DNA from: Spirochaetales bacterium
GTDB taxonomy: Bacteria; Spirochaetota; Spirochaetia; DSM-27196; SLAA01
DNA length: 45,932 nucleotides
Direction of reading: 5' to 3'
Assembly: GCA_007127105.1 (NCBI GenBank)
Contig: SLAA01000112.1
Coordinates: 1-45,932 of the forward strand
Made by a program: the position numbers and the translations under genes. Positions 33,960 through 41,959 of the stretch are shown here, piece after piece (within the stretch, counting starts at the first letter, position 1; every line of letters starts with the position of its first letter). The notes below the pieces were generated by a model that worked only from the letters and a program-made list of their open reading frames with translations, had not been told where the DNA came from and searched no databases.

Positions 33960-35735
33960 CTAAGCTCCGCCAAGACCAAGCGCCCGCGTACTGTTCTCTT
34001 CAGCTACACGCTCAGCGAACGCGACAGCAGTCATGAGCGGTAGTTGCCCACCACCACGAACACGCACCGCAACTCCCTCACTCTCCAGTTCCTTCTCACC
34101 CACAATGGCTATATAGGGGACCTTTGCAGTGCCAGCATTGCGGATTTTTGCATTCATGCGCGCATCGCTCAGATCAACCTCGACCCGGCACCCCTTCTCG
34201 CGCAGCTCCTTCGCAACCTTTTCTGCGTACTCAAAAAAAGCCGGTGCAACCGGAACCACGACAACCTGTACCGGAGCTAACCACACCGGAAAGGCACCGC
34301 CAAAATGCTCTATAAGCACACCAAAAAAGCGCTCGATACTGCCCAACAGCGCGCGGTGTACCATGTATGGGCGCTTTTCCTTGCCGTCGGCATCGACAAA
34401 ACTCATGTCGAATCGCTCTGGAAGGTTGAAATCAAACTGGATGGTTGACATCTGCCACTCACGGCCAAGCGCGTCCTTTATTTTGAGGTCGATCTTGGGG
34501 CCGTAAAAAGCGCCTCCGCCCTCATCCATCTCATAACTCAGTCCTTCGGCTTCAATGGCCTTTCGGAGTGACTCGGCAGCCTTGCTCCAACTCTCGTCGT
34601 CGCCGACGCTCTTTTCAGGCCGGGTTGCAAGGTAAGCCTTGATATCCTTAAAGCCAAAGTCGCGCCATACCTGCAGGCTGAAACGAAGCACAGTAAGAAT
34701 CTCATCCTCGACCTGGTCAGGAGTACAGAAAATGTGCGCATCGTCCTGAGTGAAGCCCCGCACCCGCAGCAACCCATGGAGTACCCCGGAGCGCTCATAC
34801 CGGTATACCGTACCAAGCTCCGCCCAGCGCAACGGTAGGTCACGGTAGCTCCGGGTCTGGGTCTTGTAAATCATGATATGGAAGGGGCAGTTCATTGGCT
34901 TGGCGTAGTACTCTGCGTTATCAATCTCCATGGGAGCGTACATGTTCTCTTTGTAGAAGTCGAGATGCCCCGATTTTTCCCACAACCAGCTTTTTCCTAC
35001 GTGGGGCGTGAACAGCATGTCGTAGCCTGAGTTAAGGTGCGCATCTCGCCAGTAGTCCTCTACAGCCAGACGGATTCGTGAACCCTTAGGATGCCAGTAG
35101 ATAAGTCCGGGGCCAGCTTCCTCATGGGTAGAAAAAAGGTCCAACTCACGACCAACTTTCCGGTGATCTCGCTTCTCTACCTCGGCGAGGTGATCAAGAT
35201 GCGCACGTAACTCTTTAGGTGTTTTCCAGGCAGTTCCGTAAATTCGCTGAAGCATGGGCTGCTTCTCATCGCCTCGCCAGTAGGCACCCGCAACCGAGAG
35301 CAGCTTAAAGGCCTTGGCTGAGAGATGTTTTGTACTTTCTACATGTGGGCCGCGGCAGAGATCAGTAAACTCGCCTTGGGTATACAGCGAAACCTCGTCG
35401 CCCTCAGGGATTGTATCAACAAGCTCAATCTTAAAAGGCTGATTCGCAAAGATCTGTTTTGCCTCGTCGCGACTGACTACCTGACGTTCAAATGCAAAGT
35501 CACCGGAAATGATTTCCCGCATGTGATTCTCAATGACCTCAAGATCCTCAGGCGTGAGACTGCGCGGTAGACGAAAATCGTAATAGAAGCCGTTCTCAAT
35601 TGGTGGGCCAATTGCAAACTCCGCATCTGGAAATACGCGGAGCACTGCCTCCGCCATGACATGCGCGGTTGAGTGGCGTATACGATAAAGCTCATCCTCG
35701 CGGGCGGTTTGCGGACGTGAATCGGTGGTTGCCAT
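33960..35735 (-). CDS. thrS: Threonyl-tRNA synthetase lacking the TGS domain
   Basis: Charges tRNA-Thr. The editing domain begins almost at once: RHSTAHVMAEAV (His21, His25), then LCRGPHVEST. The class II catalytic domain has the zinc ligands Cys in MNCPFHI, His in TQDDAHIFC and His in MVHRALLGSIERFFG. The anticodon-binding domain closes the protein. The usual N-terminal TGS (N1) domain of about 60 residues is absent, giving 591 residues. The start is ATG 35735 with TTGGAGGAACTC upstream; the ORF opening at 35789 would add only 18 residues and not a TGS domain. It has its own promoter with a 50-base leader; I see no T-box features. Confidence 0.95.
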   Translation of the reverse strand: MATTDSRPQTAREDELYRIRHSTAHVMAEAVLRVFPDAEFAIGPPIENGFYYDFRLPRSLTPEDLEVIENHMREIISGDFAFERQVVSRDEAKQIFANQPFKIELVDTIPEGDEVSLYTQGEFTDLCRGPHVESTKHLSAKAFKLLSVAGAYWRGDEKQPMLQRIYGTAWKTPKELRAHLDHLAEVEKRDHRKVGRELDLFSTHEEAGPGLIYWHPKGSRIRLAVEDYWRDAHLNSGYDMLFTPHVGKSWLWEKSGHLDFYKENMYAPMEIDNAEYYAKPMNCPFHIMIYKTQTRSYRDLPLRWAELGTVYRYERSGVLHGLLRVRGFTQDDAHIFCTPDQVEDEILTVLRFSLQVWRDFGFKDIKAYLATRPEKSVGDDESWSKAAESLRKAIEAEGLSYEMDEGGGAFYGPKIDLKIKDALGREWQMSTIQFDFNLPERFDMSFVDADGKEKRPYMVHRALLGSIERFFGVLIEHFGGAFPVWLAPVQVVVVPVAPAFFEYAEKVAKELREKGCRVEVDLSDARMNAKIRNAGTAKVPYIAIVGEKELESEGVAVRVRGGGQLPLMTAVAFAERVAEENSTRALGLGGA

Positions 35736-35793
35736 GAGTTCCTCCAAGGAAGTTCGTGTGTCGATGTGTACTCGCCAAAGCACCGTCACGCTG

Positions 35794-35823
35794 AGAGTAG
35801 TGAGCAGGGGGGCGCCTTGTCAA
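35794..35823 (-). promoter_or_regulatory. promoter for thrS
   Basis: Minus-strand TTGACA (perfect -35, 35823-35818), 18-base spacer, TACTCT (35799-35794). The predicted start near 35787 gives a leader of about 50 bases with a good Shine-Dalgarno, in contrast to the leaderless-type promoters elsewhere in the window. Confidence 0.6.
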
Positions 35824-35831
35824 GCTCGGGC

Positions 35832-38021
35832 TCAAGTATTGAACTGTGCGTCGGAGATAAGAAGCACCAAGGATCGCCCCGCACAGCGATATCGACCGGG
35901 ACTCAAGAGCGCTGCGGCATCTTCCTCTGGAAGAAAGTCCTGTGGAAAGGGCAAAGAGGTATCTATGACCCTTTTCCAGCGTCCTTTTCGGCGTGCCGGC
36001 GCCAGAGCAAACTCAATCTCCGCTCGGTTAGCGTTGATCATCAGGTAGAAGTCATTGTCGTCGTCAGGAGCGCCAGTCTCTATACGACTGCCGTCCATCC
36101 GCGCCCCCAGCCGACCTCCCGACTGAGTCCAGTTGACCGGACGGCCAAAGGAGTCAAACCAGGCAATGTCCGGATAGTCGTTGCGGTCTCGGTCTTCGCC
36201 GGTATAAAAGTCCGTCCGCCGCAATGCAGGGTGGCGTAGCCGGAATTGAATCAGGTGTCGCGTGAAGACAAACAACTCCTGGTAGGTCTCAATTAACCCG
36301 TAGTCGAGCCAGCTGACCTCGTTGTTCTGGCAGTAGGCGTTGTTGTTTCCCTTCTGCGTGCGCCCGAACTCATCACCAGCGGTAATCATGGGGGTGCCGA
36401 TCGCAAGCAGAAGGGTTGCCATGAAGTTCTTCATGTGACGGACACGCCCCTGCTCTACCCCATAGTTCTCGCTCTCTCCCTCTATGCCAAAATTGTAGCT
36501 TAGATTGCGATCATGACCGTCACGGTTGTCCTCACCGTTCATGCGGTTGTGTTTTCTGTTGTAGCTCACCACATCGCGGAGGGTGAATCCATCATGGGAA
36601 GTTATGAAGTTAATGCTGTGAAAAGGCTTGCGATTGTTATGAGCATACAGATCAGCACTGCCGGACAAACGAGTGGCGAAGTCTCCAACCGCGCCGACAT
36701 CACGGTTCCAGAAACGCCGCACATCATCTCGGAACCGATCGTTCCACTCGGCCCACCTCGTACCTGGGAATGACCCGACTTGATACGCACCACCGGCATC
36801 CCATGGCTCGGCTATAAGCTTTGTGTCCTTCAGAACAGGGTCGTTTAGAATATGCTCCAGCACCGGGGGCTTGTTCATCATTCTTCCGCGTGCGTCCCGG
36901 CTCAGCACCGAGGCCAGGTCAAAGCGAAACCCGTCAACATGCATTTCCGATACCCAGTAGCGCAGCGAGTCAAGAATGAGATCTGCCATAACCGGAGTGT
37001 TGCAACTCATTGTGTTGCCACAACCCGAGTAGTTGCGATAATGCCGTTTGTTGTCTTCCAACATGTAGTACATGCTGTTATCCAGACCTCGGAAGTTGTA
37101 GGTTGGGCCGAACTGATTGCCCTCGCCACTGTGGTTAAACACCACATCAAGAATGACTTCAATGCCGGCCGCGTGCAGTTCGCGCACCATGAGCTTGAAC
37201 TCAGACACCGCAGCCGCGGCGGCAGCGGAGTGCGCGTAGGAACTCTTGGGTGCGAAAAAGCTCAGCGTATTGTAGCCCCAGTAGTTCTGCACCATCTCGC
37301 CTGTCTCAGGATTCACCCGACGCGTATCAAAGCTGTTGAAGTCATGCACCGGGAGGAGTTCAAGGCTTGTCACGCCCAGCGCCTTGAGATAGGGGATTTT
37401 CTCAATGACGCCAAGGTAGGTCCCGGGATGTTCCACATCTGAGCTTTTGTGTTTCGTGAGTCCGCCCAGGTGGGCTTCATACAAAATGCAGTCCCGTAAA
37501 GGATAGTTGAGGGGGTGGTCACCCTGCCAGTCAAACTCTTCGTGCACTACAATGCACTTGGGAATGAACCCGGCATTGCTCAGACTGGAAAAAGACAGGT
37601 CACCATCCATACTTTCGGGGTCATAACCATACAGTTCAGCCCTCTCGGGCTTCCAGGTGTTCGTTAACGCCCGCGCATACGGGTCAATCAGCAACTTATT
37701 TCGGTTGAATCGATGTCCATCCTCGGGTTTGTAAGGGCCGTCAGCTCGCCAAAGGTACAACTGCCCGTGTCCCACCTCCGCAACCTTGATAAACCACACA
37801 TCATCGCCAGCCTTGTTTCGTTCTGGATCGAGCGCTATCTCCCGGCTGGGGGTCACATCGTCTTGATGGTCGAACAACACAAGGCTCATAGCGGAGGCAT
37901 GGCGACTGAACACGGCGAACACAACCCCATCCTCGACCTTGTGTGCGCCAAGCGACGGTGCAATTCTCTTGCTTGCTGAAATGTTCGAAACAGAACTGCC
38001 GGTCAAACTAATCCCACGCAT
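35832..38021 (-). CDS. glgX: GlgX-type glycogen debranching enzyme (GH13)
   Basis: Hydrolyses alpha-1,6 branches of glycogen or limit dextrin. The N-terminal carbohydrate-binding (CBM48) region starts at APSLGAHKVEDGVVFAVFS. The GH13 catalytic residues are in place: VDGFRFDLAS (nucleophile Asp), LIAEPWDAGG (acid/base Glu) and FITSHDGFTLRD. The family's VVFNHSGEGNQFGP and ITAGDEFGRTQKGNNNAYCQ are also present. At 729 residues it is normal. The ATG at 38021 overlaps the hydrolase stop by 14 bases; a weak GGAT precedes it. Other glg genes are absent from the window, although a GH57 gene lies about 15 kb away. Confidence 0.94.
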   Translation of the reverse strand: MRGISLTGSSVSNISASKRIAPSLGAHKVEDGVVFAVFSRHASAMSLVLFDHQDDVTPSREIALDPERNKAGDDVWFIKVAEVGHGQLYLWRADGPYKPEDGHRFNRNKLLIDPYARALTNTWKPERAELYGYDPESMDGDLSFSSLSNAGFIPKCIVVHEEFDWQGDHPLNYPLRDCILYEAHLGGLTKHKSSDVEHPGTYLGVIEKIPYLKALGVTSLELLPVHDFNSFDTRRVNPETGEMVQNYWGYNTLSFFAPKSSYAHSAAAAAAVSEFKLMVRELHAAGIEVILDVVFNHSGEGNQFGPTYNFRGLDNSMYYMLEDNKRHYRNYSGCGNTMSCNTPVMADLILDSLRYWVSEMHVDGFRFDLASVLSRDARGRMMNKPPVLEHILNDPVLKDTKLIAEPWDAGGAYQVGSFPGTRWAEWNDRFRDDVRRFWNRDVGAVGDFATRLSGSADLYAHNNRKPFHSINFITSHDGFTLRDVVSYNRKHNRMNGEDNRDGHDRNLSYNFGIEGESENYGVEQGRVRHMKNFMATLLLAIGTPMITAGDEFGRTQKGNNNAYCQNNEVSWLDYGLIETYQELFVFTRHLIQFRLRHPALRRTDFYTGEDRDRNDYPDIAWFDSFGRPVNWTQSGGRLGARMDGSRIETGAPDDDNDFYLMINANRAEIEFALAPARRKGRWKRVIDTSLPFPQDFLPEEDAAALLSPGRYRCAGRSLVLLISDAQFNT

Positions 38022-38787
38022 GTCGAAATCCGTCTATCAATTTGAGAAAGCGCTCCGGCTGCTCGGCGTGCACCCAGTGACCTGCATCTGCAATAGTCTC
38101 CACCTCCGCCTTTGGGAAGAGCTGGCGAATTCGCTCCTGATCTTCCACCTGAAGGTAGTCGGACAACTCACCCCCAATAAATAGAGTTGGCCCATAATAA
38201 CAGGCATCGCCAAGGCCCTCACTCAGCCCGCCTCGGATATGCTCGTATTCATGTTCCACTGCATCTATGTTAATGCGCCACCCATGCCCACCCTGGGACG
38301 AGGTATCATAACTCTTGAGAAGGAAAGCCCGCACACGCGCCTCATTTACATACTGAGCAAGAACCGAGTCCGCTTCTCTCCGAGATCCGGGCTCTGCTCC
38401 AGCAACGGCGCGCATTCCTTGAATGATCTCAAGGTGCCGAACGGGGTAGCTTCTGGGGGCGATGTCCACCACAACCATTCCAGAATAAGCGGAAGGATTT
38501 CGGAGAACACACTCCATTGCTACCTTTCCACCCAGGGAATGGCCCAGGATACCAACCCGCTCAAGCCCAAGCGACTGCACGGTATCCTCAACATCGCACG
38601 CCATTGCCTGCATAGACATCTCCGACCGGTGCGGCGACCTTCCATGATTGCGCAGGTCTACGAGAACGACATGATTGTACTTGCTCAAATGTTTAGCCTG
38701 TGGACGCCAGTTGTCACCCGATCCGAATAGGCCGTGAAGAATTACTACAGGGTGGCCATCGCCCAGCTCTTCTACATGCAGTCGCAT
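38008..38787 (-). CDS. Alpha/beta-hydrolase (YbfF-like esterase)
   Basis: Soluble serine hydrolase of the alpha/beta fold. The oxyanion stretch VILHGLFGSGDNW, the nucleophile elbow GHSLGGK and the catalytic histidine in ADAGHWVHAEQP are visible, as is VDLRNHGRSP. This pattern resembles YbfF-type acyl-CoA/ester hydrolases; the substrate is unknown. The start ATG at 38787 (MRLHVEELG) is supported by GAGGT about 11 bases upstream and by family alignment; the ORF continues to 38859 but into the nitroreductase gene. Length about 259 residues. It lies 41 bases after the nitroreductase and overlaps glgX. Confidence 0.85.
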   Translation of the reverse strand: MRLHVEELGDGHPVVILHGLFGSGDNWRPQAKHLSKYNHVVLVDLRNHGRSPHRSEMSMQAMACDVEDTVQSLGLERVGILGHSLGGKVAMECVLRNPSAYSGMVVVDIAPRSYPVRHLEIIQGMRAVAGAEPGSRREADSVLAQYVNEARVRAFLLKSYDTSSQGGHGWRINIDAVEHEYEHIRGGLSEGLGDACYYGPTLFIGGELSDYLQVEDQERIRQLFPKAEVETIADAGHWVHAEQPERFLKLIDGFRHAWD

Positions 38788-38828
38788 ACGTATGTTGTAC
38801 CTCGTTTCAGCCTTATGTAAACTGCTTG

Positions 38829-39404
38829 CTACTCTGCGGAACGGGTCTGAGCTGGCCACGCTCCGGAGAAAACCACCTCGTCGAAGTCCTTTCTCACTCG
38901 TTCGGAACTCTCAAGCTCCTGGTGCTTGTCGTTAAGTTCATTATCGGTGCCCGGGAAGCCAATCACAACCAAGGTTATCAGTATGTGGTCGGCAGGTATA
39001 CCTAAATCTTCCTTTAGCTCCGCCGCCTTAAACCCCGCAATTGGATGAGCAAGCAGGCCCTCATGTTGGGCTTGAATCTGGAGGTTCTGCACCGCCATCC
39101 CACAGTCGAACAATGCGTACTGTCGTCCATCATCGAGATCACAGTCGTAATCCGGGCGGGTGGCCACTCCAATTATGACCGGTGCGGTCTCTGCCCAGTA
39201 GTTGCCCTGGGATAGCCGTGCACGCGCACGTTCAATCCCGTAACCTTTCTTAAGCACCACAAAGCGCCACGGCTGATTGTTGAAACATGACGCTGACAAG
39301 GTCGCGGCGTGCAGCAGCCGCTCCAGCACATCGTTCGGAACTTCCTCTGCAGATAATGCTCGTCGAGCGCGACGATGTTGGATCTCAGGTAGTATCTTTT
39401 CCAT
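38829..39404 (-). CDS. Nitroreductase-family flavoprotein
   Basis: FMN-dependent oxidoreductase of the nitroreductase superfamily. The N-terminal RRARRALSAEEVPNDVLERLLHAA is the usual flavin-phosphate-binding start, and ASCFNNQPWRFVVL is the family's SxxNxQPWxF motif. Middle and C-terminal stretches (YALFDCGMAVQNLQIQAQHEGL, VVIGFPG) fit too. At 191 residues it is a single-domain member; electron donor and substrate are unknown. The ATG at 39404 (MEKILPE) is preferred; upstream codons to 39515 would overlap the divergent methyltransferase gene. There is no Shine-Dalgarno, and a possible -10 lies seven bases before the ATG. Confidence 0.85.
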   Translation of the reverse strand: MEKILPEIQHRRARRALSAEEVPNDVLERLLHAATLSASCFNNQPWRFVVLKKGYGIERARARLSQGNYWAETAPVIIGVATRPDYDCDLDDGRQYALFDCGMAVQNLQIQAQHEGLLAHPIAGFKAAELKEDLGIPADHILITLVVIGFPGTDNELNDKHQELESSERVRKDFDEVVFSGAWPAQTRSAE

Positions 39405-39411
39405 GTCAGTC

Positions 39412-39440
39412 AAAATAACCGAAAAGAGGACGGGCGTCCA
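39412..39440 (-). promoter_or_regulatory. possible leaderless promoter for the nitroreductase gene
   Basis: Minus-strand TGGACG, 17-base spacer, TATTTT, then seven bases to the ATG at 39404. Each hexamer matches at four positions only. It fits the spacing of the other leaderless-type promoters in this window. Confidence 0.35.
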
Positions 39441-39505
39441 ACCAAAGAATGTGGAAGGCCCCTTGGATATTTCCTCGAACCAATAATCTACGCCGGAGTA
39501 CGAGC

Positions 39506-40144
39506 ATGGCCCCAATTCTAAGCACCGATATTGAACAGTACCTGCACCAGCTGAACCTCACGCAATCCGCCAATGATAGCGTAGGGCGCCTGATGGAGGA
39601 ACGCGCCGAACACGATAACTTTCCCATCATTGGGCCGGTTGTCGGCACCCTCCTTGAGCTGCTGACTCGTAGCGCTCAGGCGACCCGCGTTTTGGAGCTT
39701 GGTTCGGGCTTCGGATACTCAGCCTTGTTCTTCGGTCGCGGTGTCGGGAAGGGAGGATCGGTAACTCTCACCGATACGAGCTCTTCACTGCTTGAAGAAG
39801 CGCGACAGTTCCTTGCTCAGGAGCAGAACGACTGTTTGTTTGAGTATCTTCAAGGTGATGCTCTTGAACTTGCAGGCGCTATCGACGGGCCATTTGACAT
39901 TATCTTCAACGACATCGACAAAGAGTTCTATCCGGATGTTCCAGAACGGGCAGTCTCACTCCTCCGTCCTGGAGGCCTCCTCATCACCGACAACGCCCTC
40001 TGGAACGGTGACGTACTTGACCCACAAGATGCTGCTGCTCGCGGAGTCGCCGAGTACAACAACATGATGTATAGCCACTCGAGCTTTCGGACGAGTATAA
40101 TTCCCGTGCGGGACGGTCTAACCATTTCACTCAGAGTTCAATAG
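39506..40144 (+). CDS. Class I SAM-dependent O-methyltransferase (COMT-like)
   Basis: O-methyltransferase of the caffeoyl-CoA/catechol type. SAM-binding motif I VLELGSGFGYSALFF and the acidic end of strand beta-2 (TLTDTSSSLLEEA) are clear. The metal-binding region reads DIIFNDIDKEFYPD, followed by LRPGGLLITDNALWNGDV. At 212 residues it has the family's length. The substrate is not inferable. The ATG at 39506 is preceded by GGAG at seven bases; the ORF upstream to 39449 lacks a ribosome site. It diverges from the nitroreductase gene with a gap of about 100 bases, and the HD-domain gene follows 52 bases downstream. Confidence 0.88.
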   Translation: MAPILSTDIEQYLHQLNLTQSANDSVGRLMEERAEHDNFPIIGPVVGTLLELLTRSAQATRVLELGSGFGYSALFFGRGVGKGGSVTLTDTSSSLLEEARQFLAQEQNDCLFEYLQGDALELAGAIDGPFDIIFNDIDKEFYPDVPERAVSLLRPGGLLITDNALWNGDVLDPQDAAARGVAEYNNMMYSHSSFRTSIIPVRDGLTISLRVQ

Positions 40145-40196
40145 CCGCTCCGAGCCTTACTTTGGCTTCACACCACAACACCTACGGAGGTCCAGA

Positions 40197-40793
40197 TTGA
40201 TTCCGACACGAGAAAGCGCCTGGCAACTGCTGAATACCTACACAAAAACCGAAAGTCTAAAAAGACATGCCCTCGCCGTCGAAGCGGTCATGCGGTATAG
40301 CGCCACAAAACGTGGACACGATCCCGAACAGTGGGGAGTTATTGGTCTGATACATGACCTTGACTGGGAAATGTACCCGGAACAACACTGTAGCAAAACC
40401 GAGGAGATTCTTCGCGAAGCAGACTGGCCGGAAGACTACATCCGAGCGGTGCTTTCGCACGCATGGGGCATGTTCACCGAGATTGAACCGCAGCACGAAA
40501 TGGAGAAGGTGCTCTACACAATTGACGAGCTCACCGGGCTTGTCAGTAGCACAGCCTTGGTACGACCAAGCAAGAGTATTTTGGACATGAAGGTAAAGTC
40601 GGTCAAGAAGAAATGGAACGAAAAAAGTTTTGCGGCGGGAGTAGACCGTTCGGTTATTGAGAAAGGCGCGGCGATGCTTGGTCTAGAGGTTGCAGATGTT
40701 ATAGAAGAAACAATAATGGGAATGCGGCCTGTTGCCGCGGAGCTAGGCCTTGCAGGTAACCTGGAAAGCGCCAAGGACGAAGGGCAGGTCTGA
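40197..40793 (+). CDS. HD-domain phosphohydrolase-like protein
   Basis: Metal-dependent phosphohydrolase-like protein of 198 residues. The HD residues are visible as His24 (LKRHALAVEA), His53-Asp54 (GLIHDLDWEMYP) and a later Asp in LYTIDELTGLV, with additional histidines (PEQH, VLSHAWG) typical of the HDIG/YqeK-like subgroup. The substrate is unknown. Translation begins at TTG 40197, supported by a strong GGAGG seven bases upstream; there is no better ATG. It follows the O-methyltransferase gene and is probably co-transcribed. Its stop codon lies inside the hairpin at 40782-40803. Confidence 0.8.
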   Translation: MIPTRESAWQLLNTYTKTESLKRHALAVEAVMRYSATKRGHDPEQWGVIGLIHDLDWEMYPEQHCSKTEEILREADWPEDYIRAVLSHAWGMFTEIEPQHEMEKVLYTIDELTGLVSSTALVRPSKSILDMKVKSVKKKWNEKSFAAGVDRSVIEKGAAMLGLEVADVIEETIMGMRPVAAELGLAGNLESAKDEGQV

Positions 40794-40803
40794 CGACCTG
40801 CCC
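40782..40803. terminator. bidirectional terminator-like hairpin
   Basis: Perfect 9-base stem GGGCAGGTC (40782-40790) and GACCTGCCC (40795-40803) with a four-base loop, between the convergent HD-domain and secF genes and including the stop of the former. The plus-strand tail is TCGGGGTATTTT, the minus-strand tail TTCGTCCTT. It probably separates both transcripts. Confidence 0.65.
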
Positions 40804-40813
40804 TCGGGGTATT

Positions 40814-41959
40814 TTACTTCTTGCCTTTGCGCTTGGCCCGTGACACATGCTTGGCACCAGCTGCAGCTTGTCGCTTCCGTGCGGCCAGTTCCTTTTTCAT
40901 TGCCTCGACGTCCGACTCGGAATGAGGCGAGGCCCCTTCACCGGTTGAACTTCCGTTGTCATCGGCACCCGGGGAAACTGACAAGCCACTCACCACCGGT
41001 TTGCCAACCGCCGCCGACTTCGACCCAACAGCAACTCCCTTCGCCTGCTTCTTCTTGTCCCGCCGGGGCTGAACCTTGTTCTGCCATCCCAACAGCGCTG
41101 GCGAGGCCACAAACAGTGAACTGTAGGTACCCACCAGCACACCTACCATAAGGTTCAGTGCAAAGTCCTGAATTGCGCCTACCGCAAAGAAGTAAATGGC
41201 GGAGACTGCAAGGAGCGTCGTTATTGATGTGATCAAGGTACGGCTCAGACTCTGAGTGATGCTCACATTCAAGGTGTTTGCGAAATTTGAGTCACGAAGC
41301 AGGTCTTCGTTTTCCCGCACACGATCAAAGATTACAATGGTGTCGTTGAGTGAGTAACCGATAATGGTGAGCACCGCTGCTATGGTAGCGGTTGAGACCT
41401 CTAGTTGTGCCGCCCCGATAAAGGCCAGCATGAACGCGACGTCATGAACAACCGCAGCGATAGCGCTGACAGCGTACCCGAGCCTGAATCGGAACCACAC
41501 GTAGAGCAGAATGAGTCCCATAGCAAAACCAACCAGAAGGAAGGCGTTACGGGTAAGATCCGCCGAGAAGCGTGGGCCCACGAAACTGCGTTCGACCTCA
41601 TTGACGCTGCCCGCACCAAACTGCTCTTCAATGAGCTCTATAACACGCGCACCCATAACTTCCGAGAAGTTGCTCATAGTGCCGTCATCCCGCACCCGAA
41701 CCGTGAAGGCAGGCTGCTCGTTCAGGCTTACTTCCTGCACCTGTAGGCCGTCAATTTCTATCAGCAGCTCCCGCAGATCGTCGGCGCTCGGCGCCTGCTG
41801 TGTCTCTATCTCCAGCTGCTGACTGAGTCCGGCCTGGAAGTCTATACCCAGGTTAAATCCACCTCGGGTGTAGGTCAGAGCAAAACCTGCAATTATCAAT
41901 ACTGCCGAAAGCGCAAGCGCCGGAAACCGGAGTTTAGTTACGTTGAGTACTGTTTTCAT
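40814..41959 (-). CDS. secF: Protein translocase subunit SecF with long basic tail
   Basis: Accessory subunit that, with SecD, uses proton motive force to pull proteins through SecYEG. The first helix (LALSAVLIIAGFALTY) precedes the family motif GGFNLGIDFQAGL. A periplasmic P4-type domain follows, then five helices with VGFAMGLILLYVWFRF and TIIGYSLNDTIVIFDRVREN. The core ends near residue 297. The last 85 residues are unusual: a Lys/Ala/Ser-rich extension (QPRRDKKKQAKG onward, ending SRAKRKGKK) that would lie in the cytoplasm and could bind ribosomes or membrane lipid. The ATG overlaps the secD stop (ATGA). Confidence 0.95.
   Translation of the reverse strand: MKTVLNVTKLRFPALALSAVLIIAGFALTYTRGGFNLGIDFQAGLSQQLEIETQQAPSADDLRELLIEIDGLQVQEVSLNEQPAFTVRVRDDGTMSNFSEVMGARVIELIEEQFGAGSVNEVERSFVGPRFSADLTRNAFLLVGFAMGLILLYVWFRFRLGYAVSAIAAVVHDVAFMLAFIGAAQLEVSTATIAAVLTIIGYSLNDTIVIFDRVRENEDLLRDSNFANTLNVSITQSLSRTLITSITTLLAVSAIYFFAVGAIQDFALNLMVGVLVGTYSSLFVASPALLGWQNKVQPRRDKKKQAKGVAVGSKSAAVGKPVVSGLSVSPGADDNGSSTGEGASPHSESDVEAMKKELAARKRQAAAGAKHVSRAKRKGKK

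Noticed and set aside
35736-35831. T-box or other tRNA-sensing leader before thrS
   Set aside because: The leader is only about 50 bases and has no T-box sequence, specifier hairpin or terminator; a plain promoter explains it.
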